Assembly (NCBI GenBank): GCA_039111475.1
Contig: JBCCIP010000014.1
Location: 1-64,000 of the forward strand
Source of the DNA: JAUIET01 sp039111475
GTDB lineage: Bacteria; Pseudomonadota; Gammaproteobacteria; Pseudomonadales; JAUIET01
Length of the DNA: 64,000 nucleotides
Direction: 5' to 3'
The translations under genes and the position numbers were made by a program. Below, piece after piece: positions 43,984 through 52,410 of the stretch. The notes beneath the pieces are model-generated. The model did not search any database and was not told the origin of the DNA. It was given only the letters and a program-made list of their open reading frames with translations. How positions within the stretch are numbered: the stretch's first letter is position 1; each line of letters starts with the position of its first letter.

Positions 43984-45486
43984 TCAAAACTCCACCATCG
44001 CCCTATACCCCATCGCCTCCAATAACGACGCTTTACTAATGCCCTCCTCCGCCTTCATATCTGCGATTGTGCGCGCCACTTTCAGAACTTTGTGGTAAGC
44101 GCGAGCCGACAAATTGAGTTGTTCGCTGGCGGCGTACAGTAACTCTTGTTCTGGATCAGCCAGCGTGCAGATATCGCGGATTTGCGCGCCACGCAAGTCA
44201 TTGTTCAGACAATTCTGGCGTTGTAGCTGCAGTACGCGTGCAGCATTTACTCGCTTTAGAACAGTCGCACTGCATTCTTCCTGTCTATCGACGTTGTCAA
44301 ACTCTCTCGGCGAGACCCGGCTAACAGTTACATGCAGGTCTATGCGGTCGAGCAATGGTCCGGACAGTTTGCGGTTGTAGCGAGCAATTTGTTCTGGCGT
44401 GCAGCGACATTGCACGCGCTGATCGCCATCGTAGCCGCAGGGACATGGGTTTCTCGCTGCAACCAGTTGAAAACGGCATGGAAAAGAGACCTGCTCGCGG
44501 GCCCTGGAGATACAAATTTCGCCACTCTCCATAGGCTCGCGCAGCACCTCAACAACACTGCGCGGAAATTCCGGAAATTCATCCAGAAACAGTACGCCGT
44601 TGTGGGCCAACGATATTTCGCCCGGCCTAGGATGGCTGCCACCGCCAACCATGGCAATGGATGAGGCGCTGTGATGAGGAGCACGAAAAGGTGGTGACGC
44701 GCAAAAAGGAATCAAGTCGCTGCTGACGGCCAGCGAATGAATCGAGGCTGCTTGCAATACTTGTTCGCTGCTCAACTCAGGTAAAATCCCGGGCATGCGG
44801 CTGGCAAGCATGGTTTTTCCTGTACCCGGTGGTCCAGTGAACAGCACATTATGACGACCAGAAGCTGCAATCTCTATGGCGCGTTTCGCCATGTATTGGC
44901 CTTTTACGTCAGAAAAATCCGCCAAGGGCTGCGCCGAAGGCTGCAAGCGTGTGATAGGTACAGGCAACAGTTTGTTATTGCCATTAAGGTGCGCGCACAG
45001 CTCCAGAAGATGACCAGCTGCATAGGTCTCGCGGTGTTCCAGAATGCCCGCTTCTGCCGCGTTTGCGGCCGGCAAAAACAAAGTATTGCCGACACCAGAG
45101 CCCTGTATGAGAGAGGGTAACAACCCCTTTACGTGACGAAGTTCGCCGTTCAGGCCTAGTTCTGCGTAGAACTCGCAGTGATCTAGCGCCCGCTTGGGCA
45201 GTTGGCCAGACGCCACCAGCACGCCCAAGGCAATGGCCAGATCATAGCGCCCACCGTGCTTTGGTATGTCCGCCGGCGCCAGATTTACGGTAATGCGTGT
45301 GTCTGGAAATTCGAAATGGGCGTTGAGCAAAGCGCTGCGTACTCGATCTTTGCTCTCCTTAACAGCTGTTTGCGCCAAGCCAACAATATGAAAAGCAGGC
45401 AGACCATTTGATAAATGAGTTTCTACGGCAACGCGTGGCGCTTCAATTCCAATCTGCGCGCGGGTTTGTACAACGGCAATAGACAT
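43984..45486 (-). CDS. comM: ComM/YifB family Mg chelatase-like ATPase
   Basis: Hexameric AAA+ helicase that promotes branch migration in natural transformation. The 500-residue protein has the N-terminal ChlI-like S5-fold domain (VETHLSNGLPAFHIVGL), Walker A FTGPPGTGKTML near 216, Walker B VLFLDEFPEF near 295 and a C-terminal domain with the CPCG...C cysteines (RNPCPCGYDG) that may bind zinc. With dprA it makes two competence genes in the window. Located next to ubiK as in Pseudomonas. Confidence 0.95.
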   Translation of the reverse strand: MSIAVVQTRAQIGIEAPRVAVETHLSNGLPAFHIVGLAQTAVKESKDRVRSALLNAHFEFPDTRITVNLAPADIPKHGGRYDLAIALGVLVASGQLPKRALDHCEFYAELGLNGELRHVKGLLPSLIQGSGVGNTLFLPAANAAEAGILEHRETYAAGHLLELCAHLNGNNKLLPVPITRLQPSAQPLADFSDVKGQYMAKRAIEIAASGRHNVLFTGPPGTGKTMLASRMPGILPELSSEQVLQAASIHSLAVSSDLIPFCASPPFRAPHHSASSIAMVGGGSHPRPGEISLAHNGVLFLDEFPEFPRSVVEVLREPMESGEICISRAREQVSFPCRFQLVAARNPCPCGYDGDQRVQCRCTPEQIARYNRKLSGPLLDRIDLHVTVSRVSPREFDNVDRQEECSATVLKRVNAARVLQLQRQNCLNNDLRGAQIRDICTLADPEQELLYAASEQLNLSARAYHKVLKVARTIADMKAEEGISKASLLEAMGYRAMVEF

Positions 45487-45540
45487 ATCGATCCCTCCAT
45501 GGATACGCGTCTGCGATGTGTTGTTGGCCTTTCGGCCGGA

Positions 45541-45810
45541 TTACGACTTCAGCGAGCTACTGATCTGTTCAAGCTCTTGTTCAAGTTCTTCAACTCGACT
45601 GCGGGTTTTACGCAACACTTCCTGTTGTGCGTCAAATTCCTCGCGCGTCACCAGGTCCAGCTTGCTGAATACATTTTGAACAACAGACTGTACGCTTTTT
45701 TGCAGCTCAGTGCGAGCGTCCGCGGCCGTTGAGCTGTCACCCCCGCTAATACTGGTAAACAATTGGCCAAGCTGATCGCTGAGCTGTTGAATAATTCGGT
45801 CTCTAATCAT
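45541..45810 (-). CDS. ubiK: Ubiquinone biosynthesis accessory factor UbiK
   Basis: An 89-residue coiled-coil protein (YqiC/BMFP family) that helps the aerobic Ubi complex. The N-terminal amphipathic helix (IIQQLSDQLGQLF) and the C-terminal coiled coil (TREEFDAQQEVLRKTRSRVEE) are the family's two parts; TREEFD is the conserved core. Lies 54 bases before comM on the same strand. Confidence 0.9.
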   Translation of the reverse strand: MIRDRIIQQLSDQLGQLFTSISGGDSSTAADARTELQKSVQSVVQNVFSKLDLVTREEFDAQQEVLRKTRSRVEELEQELEQISSSLKS

Positions 45811-45862
45811 GTGGTATGCGCTAATGAATGTCTGCCCATTCTACCCAACTGAGCGTTCACGT

Positions 45863-45913
45863 GTGCACTACTGCCAGTACAGTGGTAGATTTTGGTGCGC
45901 CAAAGCAGTGCAC
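45863..45913. promoter_or_regulatory. Possible NtrC-type enhancer sites
   Basis: GTGCAC at 45863-45868 and again at 45908-45913, in opposite context (GTGCACTACTGC and GCAGTGCAC), roughly 130 and 85 bases before the -24 element. They resemble NtrC half-sites (TGCAC) but full consensus sites are not evident. Confidence 0.25.
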
Positions 45914-45993
45914 AGTCTTATTTTGGCGCGAAACCCTAGTCAATCTTAAGCACTTGCGAGGCTATGTTGTTGAATTTGAAAGATTAACACTAA

Positions 45994-46010
45994 CTGGCAC
46001 AGTAACTGCT
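45994..46010 (+). promoter_or_regulatory. Sigma-54 (-24/-12) promoter
   Basis: CTGGCACAGTAACTGCT carries GG at 45996-45997 and GC at 46008-46009 with the required ten-base spacing, close to the YTGGCAC-N5-TTGC consensus (one mismatch at the -12 T). It lies about 57 bases before the torF-like start and would link that gene and probably glnK to nitrogen control. Confidence 0.65.
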
Positions 46011-46066
46011 AAATGCTATCCATCATTAACTCTAGCGGGCCTAATGCCTGCTTTCTGGAGACCAAC

Positions 46067-46720
46067 ATGAAGAAAGTATTTATTGGAATAGCAGCCGCGG
46101 CTTCTATGTTAACCACCTTGCCTGCGAGCGCTGATTTGTCCGTGAGTGGCAATCTGGGAGTAATGTCAGATTATTTCTATCGCGGCATTTTCCAGTCTGA
46201 CAGTGTTGCCAACGGCGGGTTAGACCTGGAGTATGGTGGGTTTTCGCTGGGTACCTGGGCGGCGGATGTTGATGACGGCCTGGAAGTGGATGTATACGGC
46301 GGTTACGGCCACGAATTTGAAGGTGGTTTTAGCGCCAGCATTGGATTTACCGGTTATTACTATACGGGCGAGTTTGACGACACTTACCAGGAACTTAATT
46401 TTGGCGTTGGTTGGAATTTTCTGTCTGTAGATTACGCGGTTGGTGAATACGACAACTTCGATGGTCCCACACAAGACTACGACTTTCTATCAGTTAGCGC
46501 CGAGTACAATGGTCTGTACGCCTTATTTGGAAGCTTTGGCGATGACTTCAGTGGCGACTACTGGGAGTTTGGTTACGGTATGGACGTAGCCGGCTTTGAT
46601 GTAACAGGATCGATTATTATCAATGACAAAGAATTGTCTGGCACGGTAGATTCCAGTGGACTTCCCGATTCGGATGAGTCTTTCGTTCTGAGTATCAGTA
46701 AATCAATCGATATTATGTAA
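46067..46720 (+). CDS. TorF-like putative outer-membrane porin (TIGR02001 family)
   Basis: A 217-residue exported protein with signal peptide ending PASA (residue 22). The mature part is made of short alternating aromatic/Gly strands (VSGNLGVMSDYFYRGIFQSD at the start, repeated strands ending in aromatic residues) that predict a beta barrel; the opening block is the signature of the TIGR02001/Gcw_chp group. It is strongly acidic (many Asp/Glu), as often in marine bacteria. It precedes glnK by 101 bases downstream of a sigma-54 promoter, suggesting a nitrogen-related uptake role, not proven. Confidence 0.82.
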   Translation: MKKVFIGIAAAASMLTTLPASADLSVSGNLGVMSDYFYRGIFQSDSVANGGLDLEYGGFSLGTWAADVDDGLEVDVYGGYGHEFEGGFSASIGFTGYYYTGEFDDTYQELNFGVGWNFLSVDYAVGEYDNFDGPTQDYDFLSVSAEYNGLYALFGSFGDDFSGDYWEFGYGMDVAGFDVTGSIIINDKELSGTVDSSGLPDSDESFVLSISKSIDIM

Positions 46721-46821
46721 GCGTCAATTTCATTCACGCAACACGTAAAAGCCGGGCAGTAGAAATCAAGGCGATCAATAAATGCTACTATTGCTGCCAT
46801 AGAAAATAGCGGGAGATACAT

Positions 46822-47160
46822 ATGAAACTAGTCACAGCCATTATCAAGCCATTCAAGCTTGACGATGTCAGAGCGGCTCTGTCCGAGATAGGCGTTCAGG
46901 GCATAACCGTTACTGAAGTTAAGGGCTTTGGTCGCCAAAAAGGCCACACTGAACTGTACCGTGGTGCAGAGTACGTGGTGGATTTTCTGCCCAAGGTGAA
47001 GCTGGAAATCGCAATTGATGACAGCTTGCTTGATCAGGCGATTGAAACCATTAGCGAGGCAGCGAATACCGGTAAGATTGGTGATGGTAAAATTTTCGTA
47101 TCGAACCTTGAGCAAGTTATTCGCATCCGTACTGGTGAGACGGGCAGCGACGCTGTTTAA
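46822..47160 (+). CDS. glnK: P-II family nitrogen regulatory protein
   Basis: Trimeric sensor of 2-oxoglutarate and ATP/ADP, 112 residues. The T-loop has the uridylylated Tyr in HTELYRGAEYVVDFLPK (near 51), and the B and C loops (TGKIGDGKIF; IRTGE) are intact. It could be named glnK or glnB; the torF neighbour and sigma-54 promoter favour glnK. The usual partner amtB (ammonium channel) is not next to it: a strong terminator follows directly. Confidence 0.93.
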   Translation: MKLVTAIIKPFKLDDVRAALSEIGVQGITVTEVKGFGRQKGHTELYRGAEYVVDFLPKVKLEIAIDDSLLDQAIETISEAANTGKIGDGKIFVSNLEQVIRIRTGETGSDAV

Positions 47161-47181
47161 GCGCCTCTTAAAAGAAGGATG

Positions 47182-47214
47182 AAAAAACCGGCTATAGTTA
47201 TGCCGGTTTTTTTT
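47182..47214 (+). terminator. Rho-independent terminator after glnK
   Basis: AAAAAACCGGC / GCCGGTTTTTT, 11-bp perfect stem with a nine-base loop and eight T in a row; 22 bases after the glnK stop. Confidence 0.92.
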
Positions 47215-47342
47215 GCTTTTCTCCACACCTGGTCTATACCTAAAGTCTGCCATATAAAGGCGCAGAATACGTGCTGAAGCAAAGTGCCAGCTAGCTCAAC
47301 ACGTTAGATCAAAAAATGACCATCAAGTGGGGATGATAGAGC

Positions 47343-47567
47343 ATGAAAACGGCCGCTATAGAGCATCAACTCAAGGATTATCTGGGTAGCAAAGACGACA
47401 ACGCTGAAACACGCACTGTTGGTACGCGAGTTCGCTTGCGAAGCAAAATGGAATCTGAAATCGAAGCGTTCTTGCAACGCGGTGGGCAAATTGCCGAAAT
47501 CGATTCCAATGTAATGGCCGATCCACCCCGCAAGCCCACCAGTGACTACGGCAGCCAACCTATCTAG
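47343..47567 (+). CDS. SutA-like small protein (putative RNA polymerase-binding regulator)
   Basis: A 74-residue protein. Its C-terminal 35 residues (IEAFLQRGGQIAEID, then VMADPPRKPTSDYGS and a final QPI) closely resemble, from memory, the helix plus C-tail of SutA, the slow-growth transcription factor of Pseudomonas that binds RNA polymerase and is encoded in the same glnK-comM neighbourhood. The long acidic N-terminal tail of SutA is nearly absent here, replaced by about 35 mixed charged residues. A ribosome site (GGGGA) precedes the ATG. A stem-loop follows the stop. Confidence 0.6.
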   Translation: MKTAAIEHQLKDYLGSKDDNAETRTVGTRVRLRSKMESEIEAFLQRGGQIAEIDSNVMADPPRKPTSDYGSQPI

Positions 47568-47577
47568 TCGTTTATCG

Positions 47578-47603
47578 GGAAACGGGCTTTCCTGCCCGTT
47601 TCC
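47578..47603. terminator. Stem-loop between the convergent SutA-like and HAD genes
   Basis: GGAAACGGGC / GCCCGTTTCC, perfect 10-bp stem, six-base loop. There is no good T-run on either side, so it may be a weak or rho-assisted terminator. Confidence 0.55.
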
Positions 47604-47692
47604 TCTACCGTTACGCAATATGCAAGAGCTCTGGGTCCATCGCTGTGCCGGACTGGTAGTGCTCTATTGTGCAAGAAGCTATCAGCTTGCAC

Positions 47693-48394
47693 TTACAAGC
47701 TTTTAATAGCGTCAGGTAATTCGTTTACCGACCTTAGAATTAAATCGGGTTGCTGTTCATGTGGCCAAGGCTCATTCTCCGCGTTTATCCACACGCACGG
47801 AATACCTAATTGCTGCGCGCCAAGCACATCGTGTTCGGGGTTATCTCCAATGTGTAGCATTTCATGCGCGGCTATACCGAATTTCTGCAATGTCATTTCA
47901 AAGTGCGGTGCGGCGGGTTTACTGGAGTTAATGTCTTCTGCCTTGATACCGAAGTCAAACAAGTGGGCAATTTCAAGGCGCATTACATCCGCATTACCAT
48001 TCGTCAACGCCACTAACTGAAAACGTTCTTTTAAAGCGACCAGAGTGTCTTCAACGCCGTCATACAGGGTAACGTCGTGCCTAGCCTCAATAAACAGTTC
48101 AAAAGCTTGCTCTGTCAGCTGACGTGCTTCGAGTTCGGAGTAACCTGAATCAAGGATTAGCAGATAAACTGATTCAATTCGAAGCTTGCTTATTTGGTGA
48201 TGTAAATCAGGGCGTTGCTTGTACAGCTCAATTCGCCGTTGAACAATAGTGTCTTGATCAAAACGCTGGAATACCTCAGGGCAATGCTTCCGCAGAAACT
48301 GGTTCACCCGCTTCTCTGCCGCAATAAGAACCGGTCGCACCGGCCACAGTGTATCGTCCAGGTCAAACGACAATACTCTAAGCTTCTCAGACAT
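47693..48394 (-). CDS. HAD superfamily phosphatase (YigB-like)
   Basis: A 233-residue HAD-IA hydrolase. Motif I SFDLDDTLWP (residues 9-18) provides the nucleophile Asp and acid Asp, motif II is LTNGN near 135, motif III Lys in GIKAEDINSSKPAAPHF, motif IV GDNPEHDVLGA near 178. The position after xerC matches yigB of enterics, a phosphatase able to hydrolyse FMN and sugar phosphates. Its ATG overlaps the xerC stop by one base. Confidence 0.88.
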   Translation of the reverse strand: MSEKLRVLSFDLDDTLWPVRPVLIAAEKRVNQFLRKHCPEVFQRFDQDTIVQRRIELYKQRPDLHHQISKLRIESVYLLILDSGYSELEARQLTEQAFELFIEARHDVTLYDGVEDTLVALKERFQLVALTNGNADVMRLEIAHLFDFGIKAEDINSSKPAAPHFEMTLQKFGIAAHEMLHIGDNPEHDVLGAQQLGIPCVWINAENEPWPHEQQPDLILRSVNELPDAIKSL

Positions 48395-49365
48395 CAGTCG
48401 TCATTGCTCTTAACCGCACGCGGGTGTGCTTTGTCGTACACTTCGGCGAGATGCTGGTAGTCGAGATGGGTATACACTTGCGTCGTGCTGATATTTGCGT
48501 GACCCAGCAGTTCTTGCAGAGCACGCAAGTCGCCGCTGGACTGCAACAAATGACTGGCAAAGGAATGACGCAACATATGCGGGTGTAATTTGTGTCCCAT
48601 GGCTTGCTGTTTACACCAATATTCCAGTCGTGCCTGAACGCTGCGCGGCTTGATGCGGGAACCTCGCTTACTTAAAAACAGCGCGGTTTCGTCGCGTGCC
48701 GGTGAAAAATCCTGCCGCCATTTCATCCACTCATGAATTGCCGAAATAGCTTTCGACCCCACCGGCAGGCTGCGAGTTTTATTGCCTTTACCAGTGACCA
48801 GTAGCAAATTGGCGCCGCGGTCCAGGTCAGCAATATTAACGCTAACTAACTCACTTAAACGCACACCTGAAGAATACATCAGTTCAAACATGGCGGCGTC
48901 TCTGGCTGCCAGCGCATCATCAGCGCTGATATTGAGAAAGTGCTGAAGCTGGTCTACCTCGGCCGCCTTGGGTAAAGTCTTGCTCGTTTTTGGTGCGCGT
49001 AATGAAAGAGCAGGGTTGTGTTTGTCGACGGCATTGCGATTGTAGAAACCATACAACGAACGGATCGATGACAGTAAGCGCTGAATGCTGCGCCCGGACA
49101 ATCCACGCCGGTGCTGCTGGCCAACCAGACTGCGAACGTCCGCTTCTGTCACTTGCTCAGGACTGTTCAGATTCTTTTGCGCACAATAGTTGTTAAACAA
49201 GTTCAGATCGCGCCGATACGCTCCCATTGTATTTGCCGACAGCCGTCGTACTGAACGACCGTAACCTAAGAATTCATCGATCAATGAGTCCAGCGATCGC
49301 AAGGGAGTATTGTCTGAGCTTGTGCAATCGCTAATCGGAGGTTTGCTACAAGTATCGCGGTAAGG
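48394..49365 (-). CDS. xerC: Tyrosine recombinase XerC
   Basis: Site-specific recombinase that resolves chromosome dimers at dif with XerD. About 323 residues: N-terminal SAM-like DNA-binding domain and C-terminal catalytic domain with Arg in SSGVRLSEL (near 168), Lys in TGKGNKTR, HPHMLRHSFASH (His/Arg) near 272, LLGHANISTTQVYTH with the Tyr nucleophile near 306. The frame opens at 49386; ATG 49365 overlaps the DUF484 gene by 20 bases. Within the same block as dapF and lysA, which is its normal chromosomal place rather than a mobile element. Confidence 0.93.
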   Translation of the reverse strand, partial: PYRDTCSKPPISDCTSSDNTPLRSLDSLIDEFLGYGRSVRRLSANTMGAYRRDLNLFNNYCAQKNLNSPEQVTEADVRSLVGQQHRRGLSGRSIQRLLSSIRSLYGFYNRNAVDKHNPALSLRAPKTSKTLPKAAEVDQLQHFLNISADDALAARDAAMFELMYSSGVRLSELVSVNIADLDRGANLLLVTGKGNKTRSLPVGSKAISAIHEWMKWRQDFSPARDETALFLSKRGSRIKPRSVQARLEYWCKQQAMGHKLHPHMLRHSFASHLLQSSGDLRALQELLGHANISTTQVYTHLDYQHLAEVYDKAHPRAVKSNDD

Positions 49366-50032
49366 CATGCGCCAGCACTTCGCCAATATAGCTCAGAAAC
49401 AAAGTGCCCATGCCGCTCTTGTAGTGCTGGGGATCGCGACTACCAACCGCCAACAGGCCAATATTAGTGGTGTTGCGAATAGGTACGACAGCGGCTGACT
49501 TGATGTGCTCTGCGTTATCGGCAAATAGAAATTCGTTTTCTTCTTGGCGCAAAGTGCCACAGATAACCTGCCGGGCATCCATCAAGTTGCCAACCGACTC
49601 ACGGGCTTTGGCTGGCGTTACGCAGCGATAGTTGCTGGCAGTACTCTCTAGGGTGCCGAACAAATACAAGCTGTTGAAATCTGTTTTGAAATCTTTTTTC
49701 AGGCTGGCATCCAATGCGCTAACAGCTGTCGACAGCGAATCGGCGAGTAGCAAGTCCAACACCAGCCGCCGGGTCAACTCAAACAAACGGTCATTGTCAC
49801 GCGCATTGTCAACCAGCTTGCCCAATCTTGAACGCAGCCCCTGGTTGCGTTCTCTAAGCACGGTCAATTGGCGTTCTACAAGAGATACCGCCGAGCCGCT
49901 CTCGTGAGGCAGTTCCAGGTCAGCAAGTACCGCTGGTTGTCGATCGAAGAAGTCCGGGTTTTCGCGTAAAAACGCGGCAACCTGCTCTTCGTCTATCTCT
50001 GCTATTTGCTGAGCCGGTCTAATCGCACTCAT
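49346..50032 (-). CDS. DUF484 family protein
   Basis: A 228-residue cytoplasmic protein. The N-terminal part (FLRENPDFFDRQPAVLADLELPHESG, residues 23-48) is the family signature, followed by a coiled coil (VERQLTVLRERNQGLRSRL) and a GAF-like C-terminal domain. Always found between dapF and xerC in this group of bacteria, and overlapping dapF by four bases here. Its role is unknown. Confidence 0.92.
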   Translation of the reverse strand: MSAIRPAQQIAEIDEEQVAAFLRENPDFFDRQPAVLADLELPHESGSAVSLVERQLTVLRERNQGLRSRLGKLVDNARDNDRLFELTRRLVLDLLLADSLSTAVSALDASLKKDFKTDFNSLYLFGTLESTASNYRCVTPAKARESVGNLMDARQVICGTLRQEENEFLFADNAEHIKSAAVVPIRNTTNIGLLAVGSRDPQHYKSGMGTLFLSYIGEVLAHALPRYL

Positions 50033-50859
50033 AATCGAATCTGGCCTTCAAAAACGGTCATTGCCGGTCCTGTCATGAAAACCGGTTTGCCCTCGCCCTG
50101 CCATTCTAGTTTTAAAACACCGCCTTTCAAATGGGCTTGGGCCGAATCCGTGAGTAAGTTACGTAATCGGGCACCTACGAACGCTGCACACGCACCCGTG
50201 CCACAGGCCAGGGTTTCGCCAACACCGCGTTCCACCACGCGTAAATCAAAGCTCTGTGGGTTGCGAATTTTGGCGAAACCTACGTTTACCTGCTCTGGAA
50301 AGCGCTCATGACGGCTTAAACTGCGGCCGAGCTTGTTAATGCGCAGTGAGCGCATGTCATCGACAAACAGCACCATATGCGGATTACCCATAGACACCGC
50401 ACTGATATCGAACTGCTTGCCTTTGTGTTCCAGAGCGTAGCTAACGCGGCGGGAATCAGCGACAAATGGCACATCTGCAGGGTCAAGGCGAGGCACACCC
50501 ATGTTAACGCGCACCTGCCCGTCGTTCTCTAGTTCTAGTACAAGCTGGTTATTGCTGGTCTCCACTACAATTTCGCGTTTGCCAGTTAATTGCTTATCGT
50601 GAACATATTTGGCAAAGCAGCGCACGCCATTGCCACACTGTTCTACTTCGTTGCCATCTTGATTGAATATACGGTAGCGAAAATCAACATCAGGGTTGTG
50701 CGGGTGCTCCACCAATAACACCTGGTCGCAACCGATGCCGAAATGGCGGTCCGCCAGGCGCCTAATCAAGGTTTTATTCAGCCTGATGTTCTGCGCAAGC
50801 AAATCCAGCACAACAAAATCGTTGCCCAGACCATGCATTTTGGTGAACTTGATAAGCAC
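50029..50859 (-). CDS. dapF: Diaminopimelate epimerase
   Basis: Interconverts LL- and meso-diaminopimelate for lysine and peptidoglycan synthesis. The 276-residue protein has the two catalytic cysteines in EQCGNGVRCF (near 73) and LACGTGACA (near 217), with KMHGLGNDFVVLD at the N-terminus. Start GTG at 50859 aligns with family members. It precedes DUF484 and follows lysA by two bases. Confidence 0.96.
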   Translation of the reverse strand: MLIKFTKMHGLGNDFVVLDLLAQNIRLNKTLIRRLADRHFGIGCDQVLLVEHPHNPDVDFRYRIFNQDGNEVEQCGNGVRCFAKYVHDKQLTGKREIVVETSNNQLVLELENDGQVRVNMGVPRLDPADVPFVADSRRVSYALEHKGKQFDISAVSMGNPHMVLFVDDMRSLRINKLGRSLSRHERFPEQVNVGFAKIRNPQSFDLRVVERGVGETLACGTGACAAFVGARLRNLLTDSAQAHLKGGVLKLEWQGEGKPVFMTGPAMTVFEGQIRL

Positions 50860-50861
50860 GG

Positions 50862-52118
50862 TCAGTTGCCATCCGGCAGCAACGCTTCGCCGGCAGTCTG
50901 ATGTGCAAAGTCTTCACGTGCGCGAACCAGGTGGGCGTGTTCGCCGTCCACCATCACCTCGGCCGCGCGTGCTCGGCTGTTGTAATTAGAGCTCATTACA
51001 AAACCATAGGCACCACTGGATTTTACGGCCAGCAAATCATCGGCTTGAATAGCCAGCGGTCTGTCTTTTGCCAAAAAGTCGGCAGTTTCACAGACAGGGC
51101 CAACTACATCATAGCGTTGTAACGGTCGCTCAGCGTTCTCAAGCACAGGGTCTATGCCCAGCCAGGCCTGGTAAAGCGCCGGGCGGATCATATCGTTCAT
51201 TGCAGCATCCACTATCGCGAAATGACGGTTCTCATTGCGCTTCAGGTACAAAACTGAAGTGATCAAGGCGCCGGCATTGGCCACAATGGATCGGCCAGGT
51301 TCAACAATTAGTTGTACCTCGCGATCACCAAGCCTTTCGCGTACTTGCTGCAAATATTCTTGTGGGGTGGGGGGCTGCTCATCGTCATAGCAAACGCCCA
51401 GGCCGCCGCCTATATCAACATGGTGAATGGGGATGCCGTCGCCGGCAAGCTCATCAACCAACAGCAGAAGGCGGTCTAATGCATCAAGAAAGGGGGCGGT
51501 TTCGGTGAGCTGCGAGCCAATATGGCAATCAATACCGCAGATCTCTATATGTGACAATTCGGCAGCAGCAAGGTACACCGTCTTAGCGGCATCCACGGCA
51601 ATACCAAATTTATTCTCACTCAGCCCGGTGGAGATGTACGGGTGTGTCTTAGCGTCCACGTCGGGATTTACCCGCAGCGATACTCGGGCAGTTTGCTGCC
51701 TTTCGCTAGCCACCTGTTGCAATTGCTGCAGCTCGGCTTCCGATTCAACATTAAAACAAAAAATGCCGGCTTCCAGCGCATGGCGCATCTCATCACGCGT
51801 TTTGCCAACACCTGAAAACACCACTTTACTGGCTGAGCCTCCTGCAGCTAGAACTCGTTCCAGCTCACCGCTTGAAACCACGTCAAAGCCTGAACCCATG
51901 CGCGCTAGCACGTTCAGCACAGCCAGGTTGGAATTGGCTTTTACCGCATAACAGATCAGGTGCTCACAACCGGTCAGCGCTTGCTCATAAGCGCGATACG
52001 CCTGCTCTATCGCCGAGCGCGAATACACATAGAGTGGGGTGCCAAATTGCTTGGCAATTTGCGGCAAAGGTACCTTTTCGGCGTGCAGCACGCCGGCTTG
52101 ATAATGCAGAAATGTCAT
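50862..52118 (-). CDS. lysA: Diaminopimelate decarboxylase
   Basis: PLP-dependent decarboxylase making L-lysine from meso-DAP. The 418-residue protein has the PLP lysine in CYAVKANSN near residue 60, the glycine loop DIGGGLGVCY near 237, and the second-domain active-site Cys in VGPVCETADF near 341. Its ATG overlaps the lptM stop (ATGA). lysA-dapF adjacency makes one lysine operon. Confidence 0.97.
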   Translation of the reverse strand: MTFLHYQAGVLHAEKVPLPQIAKQFGTPLYVYSRSAIEQAYRAYEQALTGCEHLICYAVKANSNLAVLNVLARMGSGFDVVSSGELERVLAAGGSASKVVFSGVGKTRDEMRHALEAGIFCFNVESEAELQQLQQVASERQQTARVSLRVNPDVDAKTHPYISTGLSENKFGIAVDAAKTVYLAAAELSHIEICGIDCHIGSQLTETAPFLDALDRLLLLVDELAGDGIPIHHVDIGGGLGVCYDDEQPPTPQEYLQQVRERLGDREVQLIVEPGRSIVANAGALITSVLYLKRNENRHFAIVDAAMNDMIRPALYQAWLGIDPVLENAERPLQRYDVVGPVCETADFLAKDRPLAIQADDLLAVKSSGAYGFVMSSNYNSRARAAEVMVDGEHAHLVRAREDFAHQTAGEALLPDGN

Positions 52119-52303
52119 TGGCCCGGCTCGGCTGAATCTGCGTCTTTGCTGGAGTTTGAACGCTCTTCAGCCTGACTGCTCTGTACGGCCGATGGTGGCT
52201 GGGCCTGCGGTTTGTTGGGCAAATAAAGCGGTCCTTTCTGCCCGCAGGCTGCCAGTACGACAATACTGGTTGCGAGCAATGTAGATAAACAAAAGCGTTG
52301 CAT
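52115..52303 (-). CDS. lptM: LptM-like small lipoprotein (YifL family)
   Basis: A 62-residue lipoprotein with lipobox LAAC (Cys at 20) directly followed by GQKGPLYLP, the hallmark of LptM/YifL, which aids disulfide maturation and assembly of the LptDE LPS translocon. The remainder is a short Ser/Gln/Glu-rich tail. Located upstream of lysA as in other gammaproteobacteria. Confidence 0.88.
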   Translation of the reverse strand: MQRFCLSTLLATSIVVLAACGQKGPLYLPNKPQAQPPSAVQSSQAEERSNSSKDADSAEPGQ

Positions 52304-52410
52304 ACTGATTATGAGGCTCCCATAACCGCCAGATAATACTCAAGATAGCGCGATTATACGGTAGCTCAGGCCTAAATACCTGTGTACTAAAGCGCTTGAT
52401 GGGCCGGGCG

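Noticed and set aside
45828..46070. Rightward 80-codon frame before the torF-like gene
   Set aside because: It covers the sigma-54 promoter and overlaps the torF-like start in another frame; no ribosome site and no conserved features.
48394..49365. Tyrosine recombinase considered as sign of an integrated element
   Set aside because: It is XerC in its standard chromosomal context (DUF484, dapF, lysA), with no attachment sites or phage genes nearby.
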